Of a DNA stretch of 64,000 nt, positions 1-8,688 are shown piece after piece. The DNA lies in assembly GCA_015060535.1 (NCBI GenBank), contig SUYH01000004.1, forward strand, positions 124,001 to 188,000, in the 5' to 3' direction. A program made the position numbers and the translations under genes. A model generated the notes under the pieces. It was not told where the DNA came from. It searched no databases and saw only the letters and a list, made by a program, of their open reading frames with translations. Origin of the DNA: Prevotella sp. (lineage in GTDB: Bacteria > Bacteroidota > Bacteroidia > Bacteroidales > Bacteroidaceae). The first letter of the stretch is position 1; each line of letters begins with the position of its first letter.

Positions 1-1
1 G

Positions 2-430
2 AAGGAGATGAGCCGCTTCCAGCAGGGTATGAACTTCTACGGTCAGATGCCCGACTCATTCAATATCGTGCTCAATAGCGACCACCCGCTGGTAAAGCGC
101 GTCCTCACCGATTCAGAGTCAGCCACCGCTGAAGCCCTGAAGCCTATCGATGCCGAGCTGAAAGGCCAGGAGGCTCGTCTCGCTGCCATCCAGCAACAGC
201 AGGATAAGAAGAAGTACGACGAACTGACTCAGGACGACAAGGACATGAAGGCCGAGTGCGAGAAGGCCGTCCAGGAGCAGAAGGACAAGAAGCAAGCCGT
301 ATTGGCCGACTATGCCAAGGGCAACGACATCGTCCATCAGCTCATTGACCTGGCACTCCTGCAGAACGGACTCCTCAAGGGTGAAGCCCTCGATCGCTTC
401 CTACAGCGCTCCGTCGATCTGATTAAATAA
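2..430 (+). CDS. htpG: Hsp90-family chaperone HtpG, C-terminal part (5' end outside window)
   Basis: This is the end of an ATP-dependent cytosolic chaperone of the Hsp90 family. The reading frame is open from base 2, so the ATG at 8 is internal and not the start. The visible 143 residues match the C-terminal dimerisation domain: an FYGQMPDSFNIVLN-like strand, then HPLVKRVL, a charged helical stretch rich in K, E, D and Q, and the closing helix ending LQRSVDLIK. The ATPase and middle domains lie upstream of the window. The gene converges on ftsZ and the two share a hairpin terminator. The identification rests on the C-terminal domain only. Confidence 0.9.
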   Translation, partial: KEMSRFQQGMNFYGQMPDSFNIVLNSDHPLVKRVLTDSESATAEALKPIDAELKGQEARLAAIQQQQDKKKYDELTQDDKDMKAECEKAVQEQKDKKQAVLADYAKGNDIVHQLIDLALLQNGLLKGEALDRFLQRSVDLIK

Positions 431-438
431 AACGGTAA

Positions 439-474
439 GACCCCGAAAGCCAACTTACTTTCGGGGTCTTTTCT
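439..474. terminator. Bidirectional terminator between htpG and ftsZ
   Basis: A perfect 11-bp stem (GACCCCGAAAG at 439-449 with its complement at 458-468) has an 8-nt loop and is followed by a T-rich run. It sits between two convergent stop codons, so it probably ends both transcripts. Confidence 0.85.
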
Positions 475-1746
475 TTATCTCTCGTCTATCAACCCGTTGA
501 GCCAGTCTTTCAACTTTTCCAGTGTCGACTTCTCCTTGGGTCTCTCGTCCACCGTCGGTTCCGATTCCTGTATGGGTTCAGGTGTTGGTGTTGGTGTTGG
601 CTCAGGAGCAGGCTCAGGTATAGGCGCCGACTCCACGACAAATTTCGGTTCCTCTTGCTGTTCCTCTACGGGCTTTATCGGTGTGGGCTTATACAGCAGC
701 GGTATCAAGTCCTCATAATACCCATCCTCGTTCTTAGCCACACCTTTCTCCTCGTTCTTCAAGTCGTTCTCCAGCCCGGTAGCCAGAATAGTCACTTTGG
801 CATCCTCACCCAGGCTGTTATCAGTCGACGTACCCCATATCACGTCAATATTCGGATCCAGTTGGTCGAAGAATTCGTCTATCTCCTGCATTTCTTTCAC
901 GAAGATAGGACGGTCCTCGCTCGCATAGATATTAAATAGGATACGCTTCGCCTTTCCGATGTCGTTGCCATAGAGCAGCGGCGAGTCCAGCGCATCGACA
1001 ATAGCCCTCTGCACGCGTTTCTCACCACTGGCCCTACCCATAGCCATGATTGCTCCGCCACCATTCTTCATCGTCGTCTCCACATCACGGAAGTCCAGGT
1101 TGATTGAACCGTCGCTATGCACCGTTATCAGCTCAGCGATACCCTTCACGGCATCCTTCAAGATGTCGTCAGCCCGTTGGAAAGCCTCCTTCACCGATAT
1201 GTCTGCATCGGCATACACGTCGCAGAGTCTCTCGTTGTTGATAATCAGCAGCGCGTCCACGTTCTTCCTCAGCTCGTCCACACCCTTCAGCGCCTTCACA
1301 ATCTTACGCTTCTTCTCGAAGTAGAAAGGTATCGTCACCACACCTACTGTCAGCAGACCCATTCTTTTCGCCACGCCAGCCACCACAGGAGCCGCACCCG
1401 TTCCGGTACCGCCACCCATGCCAGCCGTCACAAAGACCATCTTCGTGCCGTCACCCAGTAACTTCTCGATATCATCGATATTGCTCTCGGCCTCTTTCCG
1501 ACCTAGTTCCGGATTGGCACCGGCCCCAAGACCCGCTGTACCCAGCATGATTTTCACCGGCACAGGCGAACCCGCCAGCGACTGGCTGTCCGTGTTACAG
1601 ACGGCAAATGTCACGCCCTCCACCCCTTCCTTGTACATGTTTCTGACGGCATTACAGCCACCGCCGCCCACGCCAATCACCTTGATGATGCCCCTCATCG
1701 TATTCTTAATCACCGGAAAATCCAGCAGTCCAAATTCTTCTCCCAT
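475..1746 (-). CDS. ftsZ: FtsZ-family tubulin-like GTPase
   Basis: A 423-residue FtsZ-type GTPase that would polymerise at the inner membrane. The nucleotide-binding GVGGGGCN lies at residues 25-32, the tubulin signature GGGTGTG at 111-117, and the T7 catalytic loop NLDFRD at about 216-221, so GTPase and polymerisation features are intact. A Pro/Glu-rich linker (about 350-405) leads to a C-terminus ending LKDWLNGLIDER, which does not look like the usual FtsA-binding tail. The gene is not next to ftsA, ftsQ or mur genes. It follows an unknown 192-residue gene with only 5 bp between them. It could be the only FtsZ or a divergent paralogue; the window cannot decide. Confidence 0.88.
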   Translation of the reverse strand: MGEEFGLLDFPVIKNTMRGIIKVIGVGGGGCNAVRNMYKEGVEGVTFAVCNTDSQSLAGSPVPVKIMLGTAGLGAGANPELGRKEAESNIDDIEKLLGDGTKMVFVTAGMGGGTGTGAAPVVAGVAKRMGLLTVGVVTIPFYFEKKRKIVKALKGVDELRKNVDALLIINNERLCDVYADADISVKEAFQRADDILKDAVKGIAELITVHSDGSINLDFRDVETTMKNGGGAIMAMGRASGEKRVQRAIVDALDSPLLYGNDIGKAKRILFNIYASEDRPIFVKEMQEIDEFFDQLDPNIDVIWGTSTDNSLGEDAKVTILATGLENDLKNEEKGVAKNEDGYYEDLIPLLYKPTPIKPVEEQQEEPKFVVESAPIPEPAPEPTPTPTPEPIQESEPTVDERPKEKSTLEKLKDWLNGLIDER

Positions 1747-1751
1747 ATCGT

Positions 1752-2330
1752 CTATCGTGTTTCGTTGATAACCAATTCTCTAGGCAGCGTGATGACCTTC
1801 AGCCGTTCATACCAGATACGACCAGCGATATGCTTCTGCGTATGACTGCTAATCAGGTAGTAGCTTGCCCTATACTCATCCATCAGCTCCAGAAAAGCCT
1901 TCTTGATGCGCGAACATTTCTCATTGATGGCATTGTCCAGCGGATCCACCAGATGGTCAACGCTCTCCTCCGCCTTCTCTTTGTCCATCCATCTTGCCGT
2001 TGCCAGATAATAACCCAGCAACTCCTCCCGATAATTTCCCAACCGCTTGAACTCTATCCCCTCAGGGTGATTCAAGAACAACAGATACACCGCCTTATGC
2101 ACAGGTTGAAGCTCTACCTCCAACTGGTAGTCAGCCAACACAAACCGATAATCCTTCATGATGACCAGTCTCGACAGCCTGCTCTTCGCAGCCTCTATAC
2201 GCAGCTCTTCCAGTAGAGGCACCCCTATAGCCTTCAGCAGCAAGTCCTTCCGTCCTGCCGCCACCAGTCTGTCAGCCAGAGCCCTCAGCTCCTGCATCAC
2301 CTCTTCTGCTGTCTTCTGCTGTTCTGCCAT
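1752..2330 (-). CDS. Unknown helical protein co-transcribed with ftsZ
   Basis: A 192-residue soluble protein with no signal peptide or membrane segment and no motif I recognise. It is mostly charged and helical: an N-terminal coiled-coil-like region (residues 1-30), a middle part with YRFVLADYQLEVELQP followed by hydrophobic helices, and a basic C-terminus. The stop codon lies 5 bp before the ftsZ start, so the two genes are probably one transcript and may act together. A strong promoter lies immediately upstream, leaving almost no 5' leader. No function is assigned. Confidence 0.7.
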   Translation of the reverse strand: MAEQQKTAEEVMQELRALADRLVAAGRKDLLLKAIGVPLLEELRIEAAKSRLSRLVIMKDYRFVLADYQLEVELQPVHKAVYLLFLNHPEGIEFKRLGNYREELLGYYLATARWMDKEKAEESVDHLVDPLDNAINEKCSRIKKAFLELMDEYRASYYLISSHTQKHIAGRIWYERLKVITLPRELVINETR

Positions 2331-2692
2331 TGTGGGTACAAAGTTACAAAACTTTCTTGTAATTCACAAATCTTCGCAAGGCTTGCGGAAACCACCCAAC
2401 TAGCCCCAAAAGTATTTCGTTCAGATAAAATGAACAAAAAAGAGCTGAACAAAACTGCGTGGCAGCAGCCAACGGTTCTTTCTGTCGGACGCCTCTTTCA
2501 TATGCTGTCCGTCAAGACGTCAGCTAAGCAAAAAGCACAATCCGTAAACTGTTAACAGAACTTAAAAAGAATATATAAGGTGTAAAAATAACACTTTTGG
2601 GAAAGATTATCATGAAAAAAGATTGCGGAATGAAATTATTATTGTAATTTTACACCCAAAATCACATTGATAACTAAAAAACTACCAAAAGA
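2331..2692. other. Divergent intergenic region upstream of the arabinose operon
   Basis: This stretch holds the minus-strand ftsZ-unit promoter at its left end. On the plus strand there is a TAATTTTA box at 2645-2652, about 40 bp before the operon's first ATG. The perfect 10-bp palindrome CTGTTAACAG at 2549-2558 is a possible operator. No gene is visible here. Confidence 0.5.
2339..2370 (-). promoter_or_regulatory. Bacteroidetes promoter of the unknown gene-ftsZ unit
   Basis: Read on the minus strand, TTTG (2367-2370) is followed after 20 bp by TAACTTTG (2339-2346). The predicted transcription start is only a few bases before the ATG at 2330, so the message would be nearly leaderless. Confidence 0.75.
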
Positions 2693-3868
2693 ATGAAGAA
2701 CTTCAAGCAAGTTTTCGCCTCAACAACAGTGGCTGTTGCCCTGCTGACGGCTTGTGCTTCTGGTGAGCAGAAAGCACTGACGGTATCGGGTCTTGACCCT
2801 GCCAAGTTTGACACTATCATCAACGAAAAACCAGTAAAGCTCTACACGCTGAAAAACCAGCAAGGCATGGAGGTTTGCATCACCAACTACGGCGGACGCG
2901 TAGTCTCGCTGGTGGTGAACGACAAGGACGGCAAGCCTACCGACGTGGTGCTGGGTTTCGACAACATCGCGCAGTATGCTGACACGCTGAACTCGCCTAC
3001 GGACTACGGTTCAAGCGTGGGTCGCTATGCCAACCGCATCAAAGGTGGTCAGTTCACGCTGAACGATTCGACGTATCAGCTGAAGCAGAACGACGGTCCT
3101 AACTGTCTGCACGGTGGTGGTACGACGGGTTGGATGAATCAGGTGTATGACGCAGAACAGATAGGCGACTCTATCCTGAAGCTAACCATCGTAGCCGAGG
3201 ACGGTGAGAACGGATTCCCTGGCAAGGTGACTGCCGTGACGACTTACAAGGTGACTGCCGACAACATGCTGGACATCACATGGGAGGCTGAGACGGACAA
3301 GCCCACCATCATCAACCAGACGAATCACAACTACTACAACTTGAGCGGTAACTTCACCGAGCCGGGTTACGACATGGTGCTCTACGTGAATGCCGACAAC
3401 TTCACGCCCTCTGACAAACTGTACATCCCTACGGGTGAGGTGAAGTCGGTAGAGGGAACACCCATGGACTTCCGCACGGCTCACGCTATCGGTGACAGCA
3501 TCAAGTCGCAGTTCGACCAGATTCAGAACGCTGGTGGCTATGACCACAACTGGTGTCTGAACACCTATAAGGATGGAAAGGGCGACGACACGCAGGTGTG
3601 TGCCAGCCTGTACAGCCCGAAGACGGGCATCTTCATGGAGATGTATACCAACGAGCCTGGTGTTCAGGTGTATAGCGGTAACTTCCAGGGTGTAGGCAAC
3701 GAGCCTAACATCAAGCATAAGGGTGGTGTTTATCCGCAGCACGTCAGCGTTTGTCTGGAGAGTCAGAAGTATCCTGACAGCCCCAACAAGAAGGATTGGA
3801 TACAGCCCGTGCTGAATCCTGGCGAGAAGTATTACAGCCGCGCAGCGTATAAGTTCAGCGTGAAATAA
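2693..3868 (+). CDS. galM: Aldose 1-epimerase (mutarotase), lipoprotein form
   Basis: A mutarotase that interconverts alpha and beta anomers of an aldose, here most likely L-arabinose released from polymers. The N-terminus is a lipoprotein signal with lipobox LLTAC and Cys21, so the enzyme is probably anchored in the envelope. Family motifs are present: NRIKGGQF (about 114-121), the catalytic His in NHNYYN (His212) and the catalytic Glu in CLESQKYPDSPN (Glu356). The length of 391 is normal once the signal is counted. It is the first gene of the arabinose operon, 39 bp before the symporter gene. Substrate assignment rests on context. Confidence 0.93.
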   Translation: MKNFKQVFASTTVAVALLTACASGEQKALTVSGLDPAKFDTIINEKPVKLYTLKNQQGMEVCITNYGGRVVSLVVNDKDGKPTDVVLGFDNIAQYADTLNSPTDYGSSVGRYANRIKGGQFTLNDSTYQLKQNDGPNCLHGGGTTGWMNQVYDAEQIGDSILKLTIVAEDGENGFPGKVTAVTTYKVTADNMLDITWEAETDKPTIINQTNHNYYNLSGNFTEPGYDMVLYVNADNFTPSDKLYIPTGEVKSVEGTPMDFRTAHAIGDSIKSQFDQIQNAGGYDHNWCLNTYKDGKGDDTQVCASLYSPKTGIFMEMYTNEPGVQVYSGNFQGVGNEPNIKHKGGVYPQHVSVCLESQKYPDSPNKKDWIQPVLNPGEKYYSRAAYKFSVK

Positions 3869-3907
3869 GAATGAATTAAATTGTAAATAGTAAAATTGTA
3901 AATTAAC

Positions 3908-5587
3908 ATGGCATTATTAGACTGGATTGTCATTGGCGTCTTCTGCTGTGCGCTGATAGGCATTGTGATTTGGGTTGTATCGCAGAAAAACGACAACTCG
4001 GCAGACTATTTCTTGGGTGGTAAGGATGCAACATGGATTGCTATCGGTGCATCGATCTTCGCCTCAAACATTGGTTCAGAGCACTTGATCGGACTGGCTG
4101 GTGCCGGAGCCTCATCGGGTATGGCTATGGCCCACTGGGAGATTCAGGGTTGGATGATCCTGATTCTGGGTTGGGTATTCGTGCCTTTCTACACACGAAG
4201 CATGGTATACACGATGCCGGAGTTCCTGGAGCGCCGATTCAACAAGGAGAGCCGTACCATTCTGAGTGTGATCTCGCTGATCAGTTATGTGCTGACGAAG
4301 GTTGCCGTAACAGTATACGCCGGTGGTCTGGTGTTCCAGCAGGTATTCGGTATCAAGGAACTATGGGGCATCGACTTCTTCTGGATTGCAGCCATCGGAC
4401 TGGTGCTTATCACCGCCCTCTACACCGTGTTTGGCGGTATGAAGTCAGTGCTTTACACCAGCGTGCTGCAGACTCCTATTTTATTATTAGGATCGCTGAT
4501 TATCCTGGTGCTCGGACTGAAGGCTCTCGGTGGATGGGATGAAATGATGGCTATCTGTTCTATCCAGACCGTAAATGAATATGGTGACCACATGACAGAC
4601 TTGATGCGCGACCTGCGCGACCCACAGTATCCTTGGCTGGGTGCCTTGGTAGGTTCGGCTGTCATTGGTTTCTGGTACTGGTGTACAGACCAGTATATCG
4701 TTCAGCGCGTGCTGTCGGGTAAGGACGAGAAGGAGAGCCGTCGTGGTACCATCTTCGGCGCTTATCTGAAACTGTTGCCCGTATTCCTGTTCCTCATTCC
4801 AGGTATGATTGCCTATGCTATGAGCACTAAAGGTATTACACTTCCCAGTGGCGAGGTGTTCGTGCTGTCGACTCCTGATGCAGCCTTCCCCACCCTCGTG
4901 GCTAAGATTCTGCCTGCTGGTGTGAAAGGTCTGGTGGTTTGTGGTATTCTGGCTGCCCTGATGTCGTCGCTGGCATCGCTGTTTAACTCGTCAGCCATGC
5001 TGTTCACCATCGACTTCTGGAAGCGTCTGCGTCCTGAGACTCCTGAGAAGCAGCTGGTTCGCATCGGTCAGGTAGCTACTGTAGTCATCGTGGTACTGGG
5101 TATCCTGTGGATTCCCATCATGCGCTCGGTAGGTGATGTGCTGTACAACTACTTGCAAGACGTCCAGTCGGTGCTGGCTCCTGGTATTGCCTCTGCCTTC
5201 CTGCTGGGTATCTGCTGGAAGCGCGCCTCCGCCAAGGGTGGCATGTGGGGTCTGCTCTCAGGTATCATCATCGGTCTGACCCGTCTGGGTGCGAAGGTTT
5301 ACTACAGCAATGCTACCGACGCCGCTGACTCATGGTTCAAGGCTGTATTCTACGACTTCAACTGGCTCTACTTCTGTGGTGTGATGCTCATTGTCTGCTG
5401 TCTGGTAGTCATCGTCGTATCGCTCTGCACAGAGGCTCCCGACGAGAAGAAAATACAAGGTCTGGTATTCGGCACCTCAACTCCTGAGCAGCGTGCTGCC
5501 ACACGTGCCAGCTGGAACATGTGGGATGTTATCCACACCATCATCATCATAGGTATCACCGTAGCATTCTACGCTTACTTCTGGTAA
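3908..5587 (+). CDS. Sodium:solute symporter (SSS family), likely arabinose uptake
   Basis: A 559-residue inner-membrane transporter of the SGLT/SSS family that couples sugar import to sodium. There are about 14 hydrophobic segments. Family landmarks include DYFLGGKDATW near residues 33-43, the ASNIGSEHLIG stretch near 51-61, and ALMSSLASLFNSSAMLF near 350-365. The gene lies between the mutarotase and araR, only 6 bp before the latter. This matches the Bacteroidetes arabinose locus, where an SSS transporter imports the pentose. The sugar specificity is inferred from position. Confidence 0.92.
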   Translation: MALLDWIVIGVFCCALIGIVIWVVSQKNDNSADYFLGGKDATWIAIGASIFASNIGSEHLIGLAGAGASSGMAMAHWEIQGWMILILGWVFVPFYTRSMVYTMPEFLERRFNKESRTILSVISLISYVLTKVAVTVYAGGLVFQQVFGIKELWGIDFFWIAAIGLVLITALYTVFGGMKSVLYTSVLQTPILLLGSLIILVLGLKALGGWDEMMAICSIQTVNEYGDHMTDLMRDLRDPQYPWLGALVGSAVIGFWYWCTDQYIVQRVLSGKDEKESRRGTIFGAYLKLLPVFLFLIPGMIAYAMSTKGITLPSGEVFVLSTPDAAFPTLVAKILPAGVKGLVVCGILAALMSSLASLFNSSAMLFTIDFWKRLRPETPEKQLVRIGQVATVVIVVLGILWIPIMRSVGDVLYNYLQDVQSVLAPGIASAFLLGICWKRASAKGGMWGLLSGIIIGLTRLGAKVYYSNATDAADSWFKAVFYDFNWLYFCGVMLIVCCLVVIVVSLCTEAPDEKKIQGLVFGTSTPEQRAATRASWNMWDVIHTIIIIGITVAFYAYFW

Positions 5588-5593
5588 ACAGAG

Positions 5594-6271
5594 ATGACCT
5601 CATTCTATTTTGAACATCAGAAGATATTCCTGTCGGTAGACTGCATCATCTTCGGTTTCGATGCCAACAAGCTGAAGGTGCTGATAGGCAAGCGACAGAT
5701 GGACCCAGGTCGTGGCGAATGGAGCCTCTACGGAGGTTTCGTTCGCAACGACGAGAGTCTGGACGAGGCCGCCGACAGAACGCTGTACGAGCTGACGGGA
5801 ATGCGCAACATGTACATGCGGCAGGTGGGTGCCTTCGGCAGTGTGGACCGTGACCCAGGTGAGCGCGTAGTCAGCGTGGCCTACTACGCCCTGATCAACG
5901 TAAAGGACTACAGCAAGAAACTGCTGACGCTGCACGGCGTGGAATGGGTAGACATCGACCAACTGCCACAGATGTATTCAGACCACAACGAGATGATCAT
6001 GAAGGCGCGCAAACTGATGCAACAGAAAATCAAGACGCAGCCCATCAGTTTCCAGCTGCTGCCTCCGCTGTTCACGCTGACACAACTGCAGCGACTCTAT
6101 GAAGCCGTTAATGGCGAAGAGGTGGATAAGCGAAACTTCCGAAAGCGCATCAAGGAGATGGACTTCATCGAGAAGACGGAGCTGATAGACAAAAAGACGT
6201 CGAGACGTGGCGCTTCGCTCTACCGATTCAACAAGAAGATATTCGACAAAGATTCCAACTTTAAATTATAA
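5594..6271 (+). CDS. araR: AraR-type Nudix-related transcriptional regulator of arabinose use
   Basis: A 225-residue regulator of the NrtR/AraR type: an N-terminal Nudix-fold effector domain (about 8-140) and a C-terminal winged helix (about 150-220, [17 protein letters not shown]). The Nudix box is degenerate. Where active hydrolases have REUXEE, this protein has RTLYEL, so metal-binding glutamates are missing and it should bind a ligand without hydrolysing it. AraR proteins of this class repress arabinose genes in Bacteroides and release DNA on arabinose. It lies inside the arabinose operon, 6 bp after the symporter and 4 bp before araD, so it is probably autoregulated. Confidence 0.88.
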   Translation: MTSFYFEHQKIFLSVDCIIFGFDANKLKVLIGKRQMDPGRGEWSLYGGFVRNDESLDEAADRTLYELTGMRNMYMRQVGAFGSVDRDPGERVVSVAYYALINVKDYSKKLLTLHGVEWVDIDQLPQMYSDHNEMIMKARKLMQQKIKTQPISFQLLPPLFTLTQLQRLYEAVNGEEVDKRNFRKRIKEMDFIEKTELIDKKTSRRGASLYRFNKKIFDKDSNFKL

Positions 6272-6275
6272 TTTT

Positions 6276-6974
6276 ATGCTAGAAGAACTGAAAGAAAAAG
6301 TATTTCGGGCCAATCTGGACCTCGTGAAGCATAACTTGGTGATCTTCACCTGGGGTAATGTATCGGCCATCGATCGCGAGAAGGGACTGGTAGTCATCAA
6401 ACCTTCAGGTGTAGAATACGACGTGATGAAAGCATCAGATATGGTGGTGGTAGACCTGGAGACAGGCAAGGTGGTGGAAGGCGACCTGAACCCATCGAGC
6501 GACACACCAACACACCTGGTGCTCTATAAGGCTTTCCCAGAGCTGGGAGGTATCGTACACACCCACTCTACCTACGCCACCGCATGGGCTCAGGCTGGTA
6601 AGGATATTCCAAATATCGGTACTACTCATGCCGACTACTTCCACGACTGCATTCCCTGCACGGAGGCAATGACGGAAGACCAGATGGGCGAATATGAGAA
6701 GAATACGGGTGTGGTCATCGTTGACCGATTCAAGAAGGGTAACATCAATCCTGTCCACACACCTGCCGTGCTGGTGAAGAACCATGGTCCCTTCGCTTGG
6801 GGTAAGGATGCCGACCAGGCTGTATACCATGCCGTAGTCACTGAGCAGGTAGCCAAAATGGCCTACATCTCATTTACGCTTAACCCAGAGACAACTATGA
6901 ATCCACTCTTGGTTGAAAAGCATTTCTCACGTAAGCACGGACCAAACGCTTACTATGGTCAGAAAAAGAAATAG
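6276..6974 (+). CDS. araD: L-ribulose-5-phosphate 4-epimerase
   Basis: This zinc-dependent class II aldolase-fold enzyme converts L-ribulose 5-phosphate to D-xylulose 5-phosphate, the last step of arabinose entry into the pentose phosphate pathway. Visible motifs are TWGNVSAID (about 24-32), KPSGVEYD (about 42-49), [12 protein letters not shown] and the zinc ligands in [12 protein letters not shown] (about 94-105), with a further His in KNHGPFAWG. The start [10 protein letters not shown] at 6276 gives 232 residues, the usual size. A longer frame begins at 6207 but overlaps araR by 65 bp and adds an atypical N-terminus. Confidence 0.94.
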   Translation: MLEELKEKVFRANLDLVKHNLVIFTWGNVSAIDREKGLVVIKPSGVEYDVMKASDMVVVDLETGKVVEGDLNPSSDTPTHLVLYKAFPELGGIVHTHSTYATAWAQAGKDIPNIGTTHADYFHDCIPCTEAMTEDQMGEYEKNTGVVIVDRFKKGNINPVHTPAVLVKNHGPFAWGKDADQAVYHAVVTEQVAKMAYISFTLNPETTMNPLLVEKHFSRKHGPNAYYGQKKK

Positions 6975-6984
6975 AAAGGAATGG

Positions 6985-7115
6985 AAGAGAAGTTAAAAGG
7001 AAGTTATCGCTTCGCTTGGAAGTTAAAAGGACATTACTTTGCTATTGAATTAGCAGACATTTGTCCCTTTAACTCCCCTTTAACTTCCTTTTAACTCCCC
7101 TTTAACTTCAAAAAA
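6985..7115. repeat. Intergenic cluster of GAAGTTAAAAGG repeats in both orientations
   Basis: The 169-bp araD-araA gap holds GAAGTTAAAAGG-type units near 6987 and 7018, then opposite-strand copies (CCCTTTAACTCC, CTTCCTTTTAACTCC, CCTTTAACTTC) from about 7063 to 7109. The two sets can pair into a long imperfect stem-loop inside the operon transcript. It may be a processing or attenuation site, or a mobile mini-repeat. Confidence 0.7.
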
Positions 7116-7143
7116 AACAACAATCAAACAAATAATTACAATT

Positions 7144-8685
7144 ATGATTAAAGCGTTTGAAAATTTAGAGATATGGTGGGTGACTGGTGCACAGTTGCTC
7201 TACGGAGGTGACGCTGTAATACAGGTGGATAGTCACTCTAAGGAAATGGTCGATGGACTGAACAACTCAGGTATCATTCCCATCAAGGTAGTATATAAAG
7301 GCACTGCCAACAGCTCGAAGGAAGTAGAGCAGGTGATGAAGGCAGCCAACAACGACGACAAGTGCGTAGGTATCATCACCTGGATGCACACCTTCTCGCC
7401 TGCCAAGATGTGGATCAAAGGTCTGCAGGACTTGCAGAAGCCCCTACTCCACTTCCACACACAATATAATGCCGAGATTCCCTGGGAGACGATGGATATG
7501 GACTTCATGAACCTGAACCAGTCGGCTCACGGTGATATCGAGTTCGGACACATCTGCACCCGCATGCGTGTACCTCGCAAGGTGGTTTGCGGATACTGGA
7601 AGAATCCCGAGGCTCAGCAGAAGATTGCCGTATGGGCTCGCGTGGCTGCTGGTGTGGCTGATGCTCGCAACGTGCGCTGTCTGATGTTTGGTATGAACAT
7701 GAACAACGTAGCCGTAACGGATGGTGACCGCGTGGAGTTCGAGCAGCGTCTGGGCTATCACGTAGACTACTACCCCGTCAGCTCGATGATGGAGTACTGG
7801 CGCCAGGTTACAGATCAGGAGGTCGACGAACTCGTTGAGGTTTATAAGAAGGAATATACCATCAAGATTGACGAGAGCGGCGAGGAGGTTTATTGGCAGA
7901 AGGTACGCAATGCCGCAAAGGCTGAAATCGCACTGCGTCGCGTCTTGAAGGACGAGGGTGCCACGGCCTTCACCACCAACTTTGATGATCTGGGTGATGC
8001 CAACATCGATAAGCCCGACTTCGTAGGTTTCGACCAGATTCCAGGTCTGGCTTCACAGCGTCTGATGGCTGAGGGTATCGGTTTCGGTGCTGAAGGCGAC
8101 TGGAAGACAGCTTGTCTGTATCGCACGCTGTGGGTTATCCAGCAGGGCATGCCTACGGGTTGCTCATTCCTCGAGGACTACACGCTGAACTTCGCTGGCG
8201 ATCGCTCTTCATGTCTGCAGAGCCACATGCTCGAGGTTTGTCCGCTGATTGCTGTCGACAAACCCAAGCTGGAAGTTCACTTCCTCGGCATCGGCATCCG
8301 CAAGCAACAGACGGCTCGTTTGGTATTCACCTCGAAGGTGGGTCGTGGCATCAAGGCTACTGTCGTAGATCTTGGCAACCGCTTCCGTCTGATTTCTCAG
8401 GAGGTTGAGTGCATCGAGCCAAAGCCCATGCCTAATCTGCCTGTTGCCAGCGCTCTCTGGGTTCCACAGCCCTCGTTTGAGATTGGTGCTGGTGCATGGA
8501 TTCTGGCTGGTGGTACTCACCACTCGGCTTTCTCTTACGACATCACCGAAGAGTATTGGGAGGACTTCGCTGAGATGACTGGCATCGAGTATGTCAAGAT
8601 CAACAAGGACACCAAGACCTACGAGTTCAAGCAACAGCTCCAGAACAATGAGATATACTACATGTTGAACAAAGCGCTGAAGTAA
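7144..8685 (+). CDS. araA: L-arabinose isomerase
   Basis: A cytosolic, manganese-dependent isomerase that turns L-arabinose into L-ribulose. The 513-residue length fits the family (about 500). Motifs include EIWWVTGAQLLYGG at the N-terminus (about 8-21), the WMHTFSPAKMWI stretch, LHFHTQYNAEIPW (about 101-113), and the metal-binding region with EGDWKTACLYR and a late HHSAFSYD. The gene follows the repeat-rich gap after araD and precedes the kinase by 3 bp. Confidence 0.96.
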   Translation: MIKAFENLEIWWVTGAQLLYGGDAVIQVDSHSKEMVDGLNNSGIIPIKVVYKGTANSSKEVEQVMKAANNDDKCVGIITWMHTFSPAKMWIKGLQDLQKPLLHFHTQYNAEIPWETMDMDFMNLNQSAHGDIEFGHICTRMRVPRKVVCGYWKNPEAQQKIAVWARVAAGVADARNVRCLMFGMNMNNVAVTDGDRVEFEQRLGYHVDYYPVSSMMEYWRQVTDQEVDELVEVYKKEYTIKIDESGEEVYWQKVRNAAKAEIALRRVLKDEGATAFTTNFDDLGDANIDKPDFVGFDQIPGLASQRLMAEGIGFGAEGDWKTACLYRTLWVIQQGMPTGCSFLEDYTLNFAGDRSSCLQSHMLEVCPLIAVDKPKLEVHFLGIGIRKQQTARLVFTSKVGRGIKATVVDLGNRFRLISQEVECIEPKPMPNLPVASALWVPQPSFEIGAGAWILAGGTHHSAFSYDITEEYWEDFAEMTGIEYVKINKDTKTYEFKQQLQNNEIYYMLNKALK

Positions 8686-8688
8686 GCT

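Noticed and set aside
8..430. ATG at 8 as a gene start
   Set aside because: The frame is open upstream to the window edge and the protein is clearly the C-terminal part of HtpG.
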